Assembly (NCBI GenBank): GCA_902800525.1
Contig: CADCEV010000007.1
Location: forward strand, 1 to 64,000
Direction of reading: 5' to 3'
Length of the DNA stretch: 64,000 nucleotides
Source: an uncultured Bacteroidales bacterium
GTDB lineage: Bacteria; Bacteroidota; Bacteroidia; Bacteroidales; Paludibacteraceae
A model generated the notes under the pieces. It worked only from the letters and a program-made list of their open reading frames with translations. It was not told the origin of the DNA and ran no database searches. The translations under genes were made by a program, and so were the position numbers. Every line of letters starts with the position of its first letter. Within the stretch, counting starts at the first letter, position 1. Positions 16,901 through 27,300 of the stretch are shown here, piece after piece.

Positions 16901-19900
16901 AAACGATGAATGAGATCAGATACATTCGCAAAGATCGAATCCGGGCTCAAAGGTTCATACGTATGTCCCGGCATGCGGATCACACCATAGACCGTATCGG
17001 GTTTGGAGGATGCGCCCGGTTTTGTGTCTTGATTGAGATAGTGGTCCATCGGGGTTACGAAACTCTCTACTCCCTCACGGGTCTTTTGCTCGATGGTGTA
17101 GAACATAATCGTATCGTTAAACTCGGGATCACTGAAGCCCTGATAGTCCACACGCAGAATAACATGGGTGATCGAATCGTTCTCTCCGTTCTCGGCGCAG
17201 GTGGTGTTCGCTTGATAAGAGATCAACTGCGGTTTGGTAGCGAAAAGACACATATCGTCGATGATAAAGTCGTTTCCGTCGAAATCTGCCGCCACATTAT
17301 AGATACGCACACGGAAGTGCTGATAGTCCACGTTCTTTTCGTATTCGATAGGGAAGAATATCTGGCTCCATTGGTCGGAAGGCTGTATTTCACCGGTCAT
17401 GTAAGAGGTGATATCATTCCAATCCCTACCGTTCACCGATCCTTGTACGGAGAAGGTGAAGTTCGGGTTGGACTTGCCGGTCTGGTTTCCGGGGTTGCCC
17501 ACGTACGCAGAGAAGAACATATGCTGTCCTTCGCACAGTTTGGTATTGAGCGAGAGGGCTGCTACTTGTCCGGCAGAGGACATACCGTCGCAATAGATCA
17601 TATATCCGTTTTCCGCCCCGCCGTGCTGCTCCATCTGATGCCAGTATTTGGAATAAGGGATGCGGTTGATGAGTCCGTACTCACCGGTACCGGGGAAGTT
17701 CGGCGCAAAATCATTGTGGTAGCGGTTATCGGGCACGCCTAAGGAGACCGGATAACTGTATCCGTAGGAAGCATCCGTCCACGGTAGTGGATGCGGATAG
17801 ACTTGATAGTTGCTTCCGGGTTTGTTATAGTCGAAATTCAAACGCTCCAACACTTCGTAGTGCTGGTCGATCTCGTCATTGGTAATGAGCGCTTTGCCGC
17901 TGGTCTCCTGCATCGGACCGTAAAGCGATGTACGGTGATAAATCACCTTATACCGGCAGATATTGAACCAATAATTACCCGGTACGGTCAAATCCTTAGC
18001 AGGCTCCCCGGCGAGCGTAGTGGACATACTGCGCGAACGCAGACAGTAATAGACCGTATCAAAATCCTGTCCCGCGGGCATGCTGGATTTAGCCGGCACC
18101 TCCAAGAAGTCATCACCCGCCGTGACGCGATAGTTACAAGGACCATAAGTACTGTCTTTCGGATTATAGATAAACCACATGCACATAGCGTCCCATCCGG
18201 CGCACCAGATCATCGTGTCCTGACGCGCAGTATTGCCTTCCCACGAATCCCAGTTATCGTCGCGCATGTAATATCCCAAAAGTGACTCGGAGTGACCTGT
18301 TTTGCTGAGGTTGTCGTAGTTATAGCGTTGTTCCGTTTGCAGGAGCAGTTTGTTGCCCAAGGGCGCCATCACTACGTGATCCTCCAGATAGCGATCATTG
18401 CCGGACTTCGTTCCATAATCGCTCTTATAGTCCTCCAACGTTTCTGCCATCTCGGTCCACGGACGCAGTTCGAACACCTCTCTCAGCGAAAGGGTCGGTT
18501 CGATGATCTTCTGCATCGTATCCAGCACCGCCGTATCGATCTGGTTCGTATGCGACATGGAGAGGGGCAGGTTGTCGTAATAGTTACTGATATCCACGGC
18601 ATACGTAGCCCGCGTTTTATTATGCGGAGGCGCTACCATAGGTGATTTGGCAGGAGGATCGGCTTTGCCGCCATATTGTACTGCCGGGAAATGGAACACC
18701 GTGTAGCGACCCATCGTCACTAATTTCCGTTCCGTAGTATCTTTACCTTCAATAGTATATACCGAGTCACCGATGATACGGTACGGATAGTCATAACGTC
18801 CCACGTTGCGCGGCGCGGCGATCCATACCGAATCGGGAATATCGGTATCGCTCACATCAACATCTCTTTGGTCTTTTCCCTCGCGGTACCAACGCCACCA
18901 GCCGTAGAAAGCGCGCTCGCGGATAGGCAGTTCCACATCCTGGTCGGGCTCGTTATACGGAGCCGGGTTGTAGTAATAGAGGATGCGTTTGTGCTCATGT
19001 ACCTGTTGCTTGCCATCTACCAATTCGTCGCCCGAAGCACCCTTCGTATGAACGAGCACTTGGTTATTGGCGTATTGGAAGAGACTTGGTTGCGAAACCG
19101 TCAGACGGAAATTGACGTACCGTTTTTGGCTGTTTACCTCCACGATATACGCCAGATAAAGGTATGCGGTACGCGGCGAACGGATACCGTTCTCCGTACA
19201 TTTGACCGTCACAGTGTGGCTTCCGAGCGCGTTGATCTTGCACCATGAAGGGGTGTTTCCGTATTCATCTACCAGACGCACTTCCGCCAGAGCAGCGTTG
19301 TTGAGATGCATATCGCCGGTGATATTCGTATCCCGTGCCGTGGAAGAAACGGCGTTGTTGGCGATATCCAACACGTGTGTACCCCGGCGGCGTTTGGTGG
19401 CAAAGGAGAAAGTATGGGTCGAGTCATCCAAGGCGGCGATACTGGACGGGAAGGTGTAGTTGTACTCATCGTCCTCCACCTGACATACCAAGGAGTCGAA
19501 AGTAGCCTCGTGAAAGGTCTTACGCACCAGAGGTATCTTCACTTGTGCATCCCGTATCGATGTGAACGAAGTCCAATCGCCTTTGAAACGATACTCGGGG
19601 GCACCGTCTTGCAACGAAAGGGTCACACGCAAGGTATCTACTATATCGACATAGGGTCCTGTTCCTGCCGGATAGCGAATATCGGTCGGGCTGACAGGAG
19701 AAGGCGTGATCTTCGTAGTGAGCGTAGTGGTATTCACCGATGGTTCGCTCAGACCGCTCGTACCCGCTGCAAAACGGCTGTCCCGTACCAGATCGATGGC
19801 ATAATTGGTTTTCCAATCCCCGCTTCCGTTGGTGAGGTTGGAGATATTCTCCTCATCTTCGCGGCAGACATAGGTGATGGTATTATCCAGCAGCATCGAG

Positions 19901-22900
19901 TACTCGCGGTAAGCCTTGTAGCGCGTCTGGATAGATACCGCGGAAGCACTGCTGTTGTAGTCAAACACCGCCATGTCGAGCGATGGGTAAGCACCTTTGT
20001 TGTAGAGGTTATATTCCTGCGAAAGATAGCTCCAGGAGAATACCGTCGCCGAAGCGGAGTCTTCCTGCAAAGTCAAAGTGTTTGGAGCTGTAAATTTCAT
20101 CCATTGGTCCGCACCGTATTTGATACGAACCAACTCTTCATAGTTCGCATTGTCATTGGTGTTAATACCCGCATAACGGTATGTGAACTCAGAAGAATAT
20201 TCTGTATCTACGTCCGGTGTCCCGCTCTTAATTACAAAATTCACATCATCTGCATCCGGCAGTTCCGTGGTCAACGTTAATTTCGGTTGACCGGCTAAGA
20301 GCGTATATTTCCACGGCGTGATGTATTTGGGGTCGCTGTTTGCCGCGTTGGCTGTACCTTTGACCAACTTGGTGTTGGTACTCAGCTGATAGAGCGTAGC
20401 ACTACGCCGTGTGAACTGACGATAAATCAGACCTTCCGAACCCGCCATGATGAAATAGCGTTCACCGCCGTCCACTACCGACCAAATCAGCTCTTGATTT
20501 GTCAGTGAACTCTGCATCAACGGTACACGAACGGTAGCGGGATAACTCTTTCCGGCTATCGTGACAGAAGTCGATACGATCAGGGTATCATGATCCGTAG
20601 CATCCTTGTTATCGGCTTTGGTAGTAAGCGTGACGTGTTGGGTCGCGGCTTCGTTAAGGGTGAAATACGTACTGCTTGCGCCTGCTGAACTGAACGTACA
20701 AGAGCCGGGACCCAAAGCGAGCTGAGGAGTAATGGTGTCGATCGCCAAGATATCTTCACGGATAACCGTGTTCTCCGTGTCATAGAGCGTCTTGTAGGTC
20801 ACTTGGATCAACGCGAAGTCGATCTGCTTGCTTTGACCTTGCAGCGGACCGAAACTATAAGTTTTGTACTGAGGAATAATTTCCACACGGGTCTCCGCAT
20901 CGCCGTAATGGTAGGTCTTGGTGCGTACGAGAATATCGCGGTAACGGGACTTGCCGTTTACATGCAAGCCGGCGGCACCGTTCTTCCAACGACCGTAGTA
21001 CGCTTTGATACGGCTGAAATTACCTTCATTGAGGCGCACACGTATCGTATCAACGATGTCAATCGGTCTATCTTCATAGTACAGGTCGATCGGGCTGTTC
21101 TCACCACCGGTAAGGACAGAGACGAAATCATTCTCCGTGGGCTCCATGACGGGTTTATCCGCCAAAGCAACCGTTCCTAACTCCTCCACACGTGCATCGC
21201 GGATATAGGTCATTTGTTGCGTCAAACGGAAATCGAGAGACATACGCAACTCATTGGCGGTGGTGTAGGTCTTGTCGCGGTTCGGGTGGAAATAGGTAGT
21301 ATCCTTACCCACCATCATACATGCCATGAGCTGTTTACCAATCAGTTTGGACCAAACCGGCTGTCGGGTCGTTTGGTCTCGATGGTAATCAAAGACGATT
21401 TCGTCATTCCATTCCTCGGTCGTGTCCGGCAGTACCACATAATGGGCATCGGCTACTACGATATTGGATATCTGGAAAGTCGTACCTTCCGTCTCTACGC
21501 CTACTCCGTCGAACTGGTTCAGTCCCTCTTTGAATTGGATATAGGGCTGAGCGCTATTCCCGCGAACAGTACGGGTAATCTTGCCTTCTCCGTCTCTTGT
21601 CAGATAGTAGGTGGAAAAGAGCTTCGTGCTGTCTATCGCCGGGATCTTATAGTCAGGCCAGCCTACCGTGGACTGAAACAGACCTGCCCATGTGTTATTG
21701 GCAAGGATAGTGTTCGGATCTGTGTAATAGAGACCCAAGTACTCTTCCCTTTCCGGCGAGAAGTACTCGTACAGGACGAGCGAATCTTCTGTTCCGCGCA
21801 GGGTATCACGTTTGGGGTCCAATACAAACTCGGTAGGTTCGCATTCCGCGCAAGTGATCGGTTTGGAAGTCTTTCCGATTGCTTTGAAAGTGCTGACATA
21901 TTCGGAGTCGATATTCTCTGCACTTCCCATACCTTGCCACACGTTGGTCCAATCGTCGTAGTGACGCGCACGTGCAAAACGCGGCGCCGCCGTTCCCGGG
22001 TGGTTGAGGAAATAGCGCTTTCCGTCGCTATGCACGAACGACAGCGCTACGTCATACGTGGTCGCAAATTCCGCAATCGCGTACAAGGTCGTCGTGCCTA
22101 CCGGCAAATCTGCTATTACATACCCCGGAGCATAGGAAGTACCCTTTCCGTCCGCCTGTGTATTCCATTCCCGAAAGGCAAAGCCTTGCTTAAGACGTGG
22201 GCGCTGCACCGTGACGCTTGTCGCGCCTTCCTTCGGATATTGGTCGGGCAGATCGGCACCGAGAAAACCATTGTTGTCATAATGAATATGGCGGGTTGTG
22301 TTCGCCAAGACGAACTCCATTTTGCCGTTCGTTTTCGCGCTGTCCGCATAGATACGCGGCCATCCGTATTGGCCTTCTGCGGTCATACCGACGTGACCTG
22401 CTACCGGAACTAAATGGCCGTCCACCATTTGGCTCCAATTTTGGATATCCGCTCCCGGATCCGTCTCGCTAAATTCAGGACCTGTAAACAGAGTGGCTTT
22501 CACTTGGAGGTCGATTCTTTCCGAATCAATATACCACATCTCCTCGCTCGTCCAGATAGTACGGTCGCTATTCGGCACCAAACGCACATTCTTACCTGAG
22601 CTTACTTTCAGGAAATAACCGGCAGGCTCGAAAGCCGCACCGAGGTTGTTTTCCGAAAGGGTGGTATCAATCGCAATATATCCGAAAGCATCGCGTGGAG
22701 GGATATACGTTCCCTTGCCTTTCAATGCCCGCACACGGAGCGTCTGGATAGGGGTGAAGAGCGATGCCGCTTTCGGGCTACCGCTACCCATATCCGCCGC
22801 GGTGTGATATGCGTTGTCATACCCCACATAGTAATACGTGCTGTCGGATTTAGGGATGCGCATTCCTTGCGTCTGATGATACTGTTTGGCCTCCACACGC

Positions 22901-23847
22901 GCCATAGGGTACCAGTGGTCGGTGGTGTAGATCTTGCGGGCAGAAGTACTATCCGTCATCGCGTTCGACTGACGGTATTTCAAGTAGTTCTGCTCGTTCC
23001 ACGCGAAGAAATACTTTTTGGGCGCGGTCACAAACGGATCATTGAGGATATACAGACGGAAAATAGTACGCTGTGTGTATGAGTGCTTGGCATCCCTATA
23101 TGCGTAGGTCGTGCGACCTTTGGGCACCGAATTACCTGCATTGGTGGTGACCGCATTGGTGGTCGTGTTGAAACATACCAAGGCAGCGTTGTTATATGCG
23201 TTCGGGTCGTTCGTACGCGGTATATCGAACATATACACTTCGCGATAGGTCATTCCCGCAAAGCCCGTACCGGTCTTGCCGTCAAACGCCCAAGACTTAT
23301 CTCCTGTGCCTCTGTTACGGCCTTCTGCGGTATGGCTCGCATTCAATGTTCCGTTCGGGTCCATGTTCGTCAATGCCTCCACGGTAGGCACGCAGAAAAC
23401 CACATCACAAAGGTTATTGTTTTTGACGTCGTTGGATAAATTTCCTTCTAACTTAAAGGAACTGTTTCCCGTAAATAAAGTGTAGTGGGTAGAACTCCAC
23501 ATAGTGTAACTGATACCTCCCAAGGCATAGTTCGTACCGCCTTTGATACGCGTTAACGCAGTATCAATCTGCCAGACGGAAGTCTCCGCCGGCTTTGTAG
23601 CCCCCGGATCTTGCGGAATGAGTTTCAAGAAGTTACCTTTGTTGTTGTAACCGAACCGGCCGCCTGTATAGCCGTCATAGTGACATACGAAATACTCCGT
23701 GCCGTCTATCATCACAGACAGCATGATCTCATCACCCTTCTTCAAATCAGCCACCAAACCTGCATCGGTCGGAATCCAGCCCACAGCCCACAGCCGTGTA
23801 GAAGCGAATAGTAAAAAAGCAAATAAATATGCTCGTATCTTCCTCAT
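13933..23847 (-). CDS. giant secreted surface protein with T9SS-like C-terminal signal (3,304 residues)
   Basis: The signal peptide is RAYLFAFLLFASTRLWA. At about residues 519-595 there is one InlB/Listeria-Bacteroides type repeat (HIHYDNNGF, FAFREWNTQADGKG, TTLYAIAEF). At about 2055-2200 a jelly-roll-like, carbohydrate-binding-type segment is suggested by NPNFTFSVQGSVNGRDWNDI, HFRVRIYN and DFIIDDMCLF. Many beta-rich segments lie between. A low-complexity proline/serine stretch (VVPPPSPSPRR) precedes the final approximately 250 residues. The end, KIIKNGHVLIIRNGHVYSIFGQKIR in two pieces (KIIKNGHVLI, then IRNGHVYSIFGQKIR), has the pattern of type A T9SS sorting domains. It is probably displayed on the cell surface as an adhesin or binding protein; no catalytic motif is recognisable. 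It has its own promoter and is followed after 2 nt by the small anchored protein. Confidence 0.85.
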   Translation of the reverse strand: MRKIRAYLFAFLLFASTRLWAVGWIPTDAGLVADLKKGDEIMLSVMIDGTEYFVCHYDGYTGGRFGYNNKGNFLKLIPQDPGATKPAETSVWQIDTALTRIKGGTNYALGGISYTMWSSTHYTLFTGNSSFKLEGNLSNDVKNNNLCDVVFCVPTVEALTNMDPNGTLNASHTAEGRNRGTGDKSWAFDGKTGTGFAGMTYREVYMFDIPRTNDPNAYNNAALVCFNTTTNAVTTNAGNSVPKGRTTYAYRDAKHSYTQRTIFRLYILNDPFVTAPKKYFFAWNEQNYLKYRQSNAMTDSTSARKIYTTDHWYPMARVEAKQYHQTQGMRIPKSDSTYYYVGYDNAYHTAADMGSGSPKAASLFTPIQTLRVRALKGKGTYIPPRDAFGYIAIDTTLSENNLGAAFEPAGYFLKVSSGKNVRLVPNSDRTIWTSEEMWYIDSERIDLQVKATLFTGPEFSETDPGADIQNWSQMVDGHLVPVAGHVGMTAEGQYGWPRIYADSAKTNGKMEFVLANTTRHIHYDNNGFLGADLPDQYPKEGATSVTVQRPRLKQGFAFREWNTQADGKGTSYAPGYVIADLPVGTTTLYAIAEFATTYDVALSFVHSDGKRYFLNHPGTAAPRFARARHYDDWTNVWQGMGSAENIDSEYVSTFKAIGKTSKPITCAECEPTEFVLDPKRDTLRGTEDSLVLYEYFSPEREEYLGLYYTDPNTILANNTWAGLFQSTVGWPDYKIPAIDSTKLFSTYYLTRDGEGKITRTVRGNSAQPYIQFKEGLNQFDGVGVETEGTTFQISNIVVADAHYVVLPDTTEEWNDEIVFDYHRDQTTRQPVWSKLIGKQLMACMMVGKDTTYFHPNRDKTYTTANELRMSLDFRLTQQMTYIRDARVEELGTVALADKPVMEPTENDFVSVLTGGENSPIDLYYEDRPIDIVDTIRVRLNEGNFSRIKAYYGRWKNGAAGLHVNGKSRYRDILVRTKTYHYGDAETRVEIIPQYKTYSFGPLQGQSKQIDFALIQVTYKTLYDTENTVIREDILAIDTITPQLALGPGSCTFSSAGASSTYFTLNEAATQHVTLTTKADNKDATDHDTLIVSTSVTIAGKSYPATVRVPLMQSSLTNQELIWSVVDGGERYFIMAGSEGLIYRQFTRRSATLYQLSTNTKLVKGTANAANSDPKYITPWKYTLLAGQPKLTLTTELPDADDVNFVIKSGTPDVDTEYSSEFTYRYAGINTNDNANYEELVRIKYGADQWMKFTAPNTLTLQEDSASATVFSWSYLSQEYNLYNKGAYPSLDMAVFDYNSSASAVSIQTRYKAYREYSMLLDNTITYVCREDEENISNLTNGSGDWKTNYAIDLVRDSRFAAGTSGLSEPSVNTTTLTTKITPSPVSPTDIRYPAGTGPYVDIVDTLRVTLSLQDGAPEYRFKGDWTSFTSIRDAQVKIPLVRKTFHEATFDSLVCQVEDDEYNYTFPSSIAALDDSTHTFSFATKRRRGTHVLDIANNAVSSTARDTNITGDMHLNNAALAEVRLVDEYGNTPSWCKINALGSHTVTVKCTENGIRSPRTAYLYLAYIVEVNSQKRYVNFRLTVSQPSLFQYANNQVLVHTKGASGDELVDGKQQVHEHKRILYYYNPAPYNEPDQDVELPIRERAFYGWWRWYREGKDQRDVDVSDTDIPDSVWIAAPRNVGRYDYPYRIIGDSVYTIEGKDTTERKLVTMGRYTVFHFPAVQYGGKADPPAKSPMVAPPHNKTRATYAVDISNYYDNLPLSMSHTNQIDTAVLDTMQKIIEPTLSLREVFELRPWTEMAETLEDYKSDYGTKSGNDRYLEDHVVMAPLGNKLLLQTEQRYNYDNLSKTGHSESLLGYYMRDDNWDSWEGNTARQDTMIWCAGWDAMCMWFIYNPKDSTYGPCNYRVTAGDDFLEVPAKSSMPAGQDFDTVYYCLRSRSMSTTLAGEPAKDLTVPGNYWFNICRYKVIYHRTSLYGPMQETSGKALITNDEIDQHYEVLERLNFDYNKPGSNYQVYPHPLPWTDASYGYSYPVSLGVPDNRYHNDFAPNFPGTGEYGLINRIPYSKYWHQMEQHGGAENGYMIYCDGMSSAGQVAALSLNTKLCEGQHMFFSAYVGNPGNQTGKSNPNFTFSVQGSVNGRDWNDITSYMTGEIQPSDQWSQIFFPIEYEKNVDYQHFRVRIYNVAADFDGNDFIIDDMCLFATKPQLISYQANTTCAENGENDSITHVILRVDYQGFSDPEFNDTIMFYTIEQKTREGVESFVTPMDHYLNQDTKPGASSKPDTVYGVIRMPGHTYEPLSPDSIFANVSDLIHRFERTEHKDSTLFRQGYIYEEVDNIIRPVMYVVHKAKLVPVDTFTVRMAIAFGELDNSICAMTSGLKVNSRMLIALNDEEYADKVINNLCPNSTYDLSLRVKGSLFLDSVAPISLNGTCVSDWLLYGDTADASSETRYGYKYSDIVKVVKGILRCEPGTTHNANQFAANLSAVSKAELDRIKGIQGVTLSDGVDAYTLLSTLVSKGFLTLYRQEMTAMLPSEDSVQYVIFPIIGTGRDDTYNTPMEVCPKPIYVKLKPGEGGELPMIIGGMYRNSAQAKQPLVVLSDEMLANDAVTLHLDSLSINVVLDSIYLLTTNDPDFHAGVHSLRLVPDRTYDFTSGSDNSGYYKNGDDLILRPENANTYRMRPGYRYNFIITFQTPAQEKVRDGCRIGSVPFTVSVVPHLLRWNPQTEESNQWNNPDNWIGITSSNQPIHADAHFAPLPSTKVLIPAMTNGMPYPELMDTTAIPSADSVKQVGFRYNTCEAIRFMPGTALGQQRWLNYTKAIVDMELPHDKWAFRSAPVKGMISGDIFLSNADINAGNTPWEVGAFDATGRNKETGNASFWLSMYSISSIHRGNGGDVKSDTVAADADWSRVTNGMTLSLPPAKGFAVFTRTKSGKDAAVRLPKNDDIYYYFDNEGKKLLDIYEHNLQSIRTANAGGSGAGELAFHPAGTSQSYTITQEAKSNLFVLGNPTMAYIDIWGFIADNGLNEEIDYMDESGKSSKYTTVSKSAAVATTNEITNRQRYLPPMGAIVVKTTPATSLTVTLNTNRVVTSPVVPPPSPSPRRSISSVRGKGIMTITAINPASSRCTSRLLLGQGYHDALREGEDAILTTVNINRYTATAAPATPFNIYAVEGNYGLSIDLRDSLVNVPISFYMGELPFEPVTHLWFTGVNAIDGALVLYDIITDSERDIIDGCCLDIETPDISHEIRYYIRRKGFKPGSGSDIATDLPLFDTDGENAVKIIKNGHVLIIRNGHVYSIFGQKIR

Positions 23848-24013
23848 AGTTAATACTGTAAGTAAAATGGTACAAAAAACTCAAACAGATGGCAAACAGA
23901 GTCTATCTCTTCGTCTTTTTGTGACCGTAAACGTTATTCAAAAAAACACAAAGAAGCCCTAAATATCCTTGATTTTGTGTGATATTAGTGCTTCTCATTT
24001 GTAAAAAGGGTCA

Positions 24014-24045
24014 CAAAGGTACTGCTTTTTTTTGAAATATGCAAC
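24014..24045 (-). promoter_or_regulatory. promoter of the 3,304-residue protein gene
   Basis: GTTG (24045-24042, weak -33), spacer with an A8 run, TACCTTTG (24021-24014). The leader would be about 160 nt. This region lacks the 12-bp boxes found at the fimbrial promoter. Confidence 0.7.
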
Positions 24046-24146
24046 TTTTGGAGCAGAAAAATACATATTTTCTTGATTTTAGTAAATCTATTTAGCATTT
24101 TGACAATTAACGACCATCCTTGGAAATAACTGTAAAATTAACAAAA

Positions 24147-24163
24147 CCCGCATACAATGCGGG
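24147..24163 (-). terminator. terminator of the fimbrial/beta-helix operon
   Basis: CCCGCAT, loop of 3, ATGCGGG, followed on the minus strand by TTTTGTTAATTTT. It separates the two giant genes into two transcription units. Confidence 0.7.
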
Positions 24164-24256
24164 GGGAATGAACATACGAAACGCCGGATGCTATTTGGCA
24201 AAATGGACGAAGCGGAGATGTCCGAATACGATTCGGACGCAATAGACAAAGTTGTA

Positions 24257-24287
24257 CCCCTCTTTCCCTATGAGCAGGGAAGAGGGG
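24257..24287. repeat. palindromic REP-like element downstream of the beta-helix gene
   Basis: CCCCTCTTTCCCT and AGGGAAGAGGGG pair over 12 bp with one bulged T and a 6-nt loop. Related purine/pyrimidine palindromes lie inside coding sequence at 24676-24710 and 54681-54712. Confidence 0.6.
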
Positions 24288-24322
24288 AGTGGATCGGGGT
24301 GTTTTCGGGACAGGGGATGTCC

Positions 24323-27300
24323 TTAGTGATTGAGGGCTTTGTGGGCGGTGTCGTTCACTTGGACGATGTAACCGATATGGTCATCGACGGGCATGTTGAA
24401 CTCATAGCCCGAAGAAGTGAAGGACTTGATGAGCTGACCGGAAACGGTATGGATTGCCACATGGTCTCCCGGGATGATACCGCGTACATAGAGCGTGCCC
24501 TGCGAAGCATAAACGATATACTGGCGTTTGCCCTCCTTGTTTGCCTTGGGGAACGCACCGATACGGATTGCAAAACGATGGTTGTTCTCCCCCGGGTTCA
24601 ACTCGACCTCATAGTCCTCCTCCATGAGGTTGATGAAGCGGTTATAGGCGTAGTCGATGAGCCAGATGACACCTTCCGCCGCCCTCTCAGAGGGGGTGAA
24701 GGGATCAGAGGACAACCTATTGAGATACGGCACAAAAGCTTCTTTCTCGGGGAGACGGAAGAGGTATCTGTTGGTCGTTTGGGATGCGGGGATATACGCG
24801 CCTAACGGTATATCCACATCGGTCGGAGCAGCGCCGAGGTAAGAGATACGGGAAAGGCGTTTGCTATCCATCAGATAAACCTGCGGCGTCTCCATCGACG
24901 CAATCCACTTGACACCATCACGTCCATAGGTATATTGTACGGACTTATCCGCCTCGGGATCCGGGAGGAAAGTGAGGAGGTCATTTGAGAATTGATAATT
25001 GAGAATTGATAATTGAGAATTCTCTCTTGCCGGGGCACGTGTTACGACGGGCGCGGGTGCGAGTTCGAGGAGAGGACGGGCTATGCGTTCGTTGCGACCG
25101 GAGAGCGGCAGGTGGAAAATCACCTCTTCGCGGTCGGAAGTAGTAGCGGTCTGCGTGAGGAACGCCGAACCCATGGAGAGCGTAGCTCCCCTATCCCACG
25201 AACGAACCGTATAAACGCGGTCGCCGTCGATCGGATAATTCGCCGAACCGTCCATCATATAGAGCACATGCGGGATGTACATCTGACGCAAGAAATTGCC
25301 CGCCCAGAGGATCGTGTCGGTACGATAGTTCGAAACAAGCCACGGGAGACCCTTCATATTCCAACCCATATCTTCCTGTCTCGTAAAATTGAGGTTCGAT
25401 CCCAAACCGGCGGTGTTATGGTCATACTGGGTGAGGAAGACGGACTTGTCGTCTCCAGTCTCGGTATAGACATAGTGTCCCTGGTCGGGAGAGAAGGCGG
25501 TGAAACGGAGTACCGTATCAACCACCGAACCGAAATCCATGAGGTAACCGTCGTTTGCCGTTCTGTTGAGCGTATCGACGGGTCTCCAGAGCGCGGAACT
25601 GTCGGTCTTAAAGACATAGTCTTTCACGGACCTTGCGGCTCCGGCGTACTGATAGGTGTCAAAACGGACGCCGGAGAGCTGATAGGTGAAGGAATCCTTC
25701 TCCGCATCATAACTCGTCGTGGTTATATCCGCTGTGGAATAGCGGAAGGGGAAGGCGGTCATGGAATAGCGCTGGTTCGTAAAGCGCTTCTCCGCTGCTA
25801 CATAGCCGAACTGCACCTTGTGTCCGTTGCCATAGAACGACGCTCCCGAACGGAGGAGCACATAGCCAGGACGAAGGATGATCGAGTCATTATTGAAGTT
25901 CCTGAAGTCCACATCCTCATACTGCATAGCCATGATCGCACTATCCAAGATATAGACAACCGATCCGGCGTGCGGATAGACGTTACCGCCGTAGTTGTTG
26001 AGGAACGCCCGCGGTTTCTCCGCCTCGACTCCGCCTGAACCCTCCCGATTGGTGATGGCGGTGAGGATCTGCGTCGTGTTAGGCGCAATACGCCATGTCT
26101 CGAACGCACCTTTATCCACCGCCGCCCCGATGACACGCGGGTTACCGAGTATATCTCGGTCGCAGTTGAAGACGATCGTGCTGTCGGCTTTATAGGTATT
26201 GAAGATAGCGGGCAGGGCTGCGTCGGAAACGCCGGAATTGATGAGAGGCGAATGCTCGTGTAGCTGGTACGCCAATGCCTCGTCATCGGTCATATAATCC
26301 GGCAGGTCATGCGGCGCGGCGCTTGATAAATACGGAGCAAAATAGTTGATAGTTGATAGTTGAGAGTTGAAAGTTATATTATTCTGCGCCGCTCCTTCTC
26401 GCGCCGAAGAGAGATCCATCGGCGTGATATCCGCGCTGTCCGCCACAATGGTGTTATTGAGGGCGAGACCGTTTGCTCCAACGCGTACCACCGCATCGGC
26501 GGAGTCGTTGAAGAAGAGGCAGTTATAGAGCAGACCACGGTTCACCTCCGCGATGGCGGTATTCGTCGATTTCTTATCCCGTATGACGCAGTTACGGACA
26601 GCCGACAGTTCGTTATCCAGGATAATTGCCGGAGATTCAGCAGTCATGTTGGGGCTTGAGATCTCAAATCCGTCGAGGAGGAAGCCCGTTTCGAATTCAT
26701 CACCTGCTATATGCACGGAGTGTATGCGTGTAGGCGTTGCGTTCGGGGAAGCGACACCGGTAGAAGCCGCTCGGACATAGTTGACAAAACGGCGGCATTC
26801 GGCATTGGTAAACTCTTTCGTTTCCTCGTTGAGGGCGACGGTGTCATTGAAGCCGCTCGGTAGCGAGCCATAGACAAAGACGCCGTCACGTGCGACAAGA
26901 TGGATATGTTCCTGCGATTCGTACGAACCTTTGACGAAGACATAGGCTTTTCTTGTCTCACGGGAGGGGTTAGCGGATCGCAAATAGGTATAAACCGCAG
27001 CGGCATCGATTGCGTTTTGCAGCTGTCCTTGTCCGAATGGATGCGCCCAGGAAGAGCCGTCACCGGCGGAGAAAGCCGGCATGTCCGGTTGCACATAGAG
27101 GACACGCTGCAGTTGCGCGAGACACTCATATGCACCGCGGTCCATACCGTCGCCCGAATAACGGGGCTTGGACGCCAAGTCGGAGTCGTTCATCACCGAG
27201 GGGATCGTGTATGCCTTGAAGCCGTTCGACCGGCGCCAGTAATGTTCCGTCGCCGTTTCATCGGGGTATTGGCGGAAGAAGACGCGGTTGCGGTAAACCG

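Noticed and set aside
24030..24040. T/A homopolymer of eight bases in promoters as a phase switch
   Set aside because: The A-run recurs at the same place in the spacers of many unrelated promoters, including tRNA genes, so it is better explained as part of the promoter.
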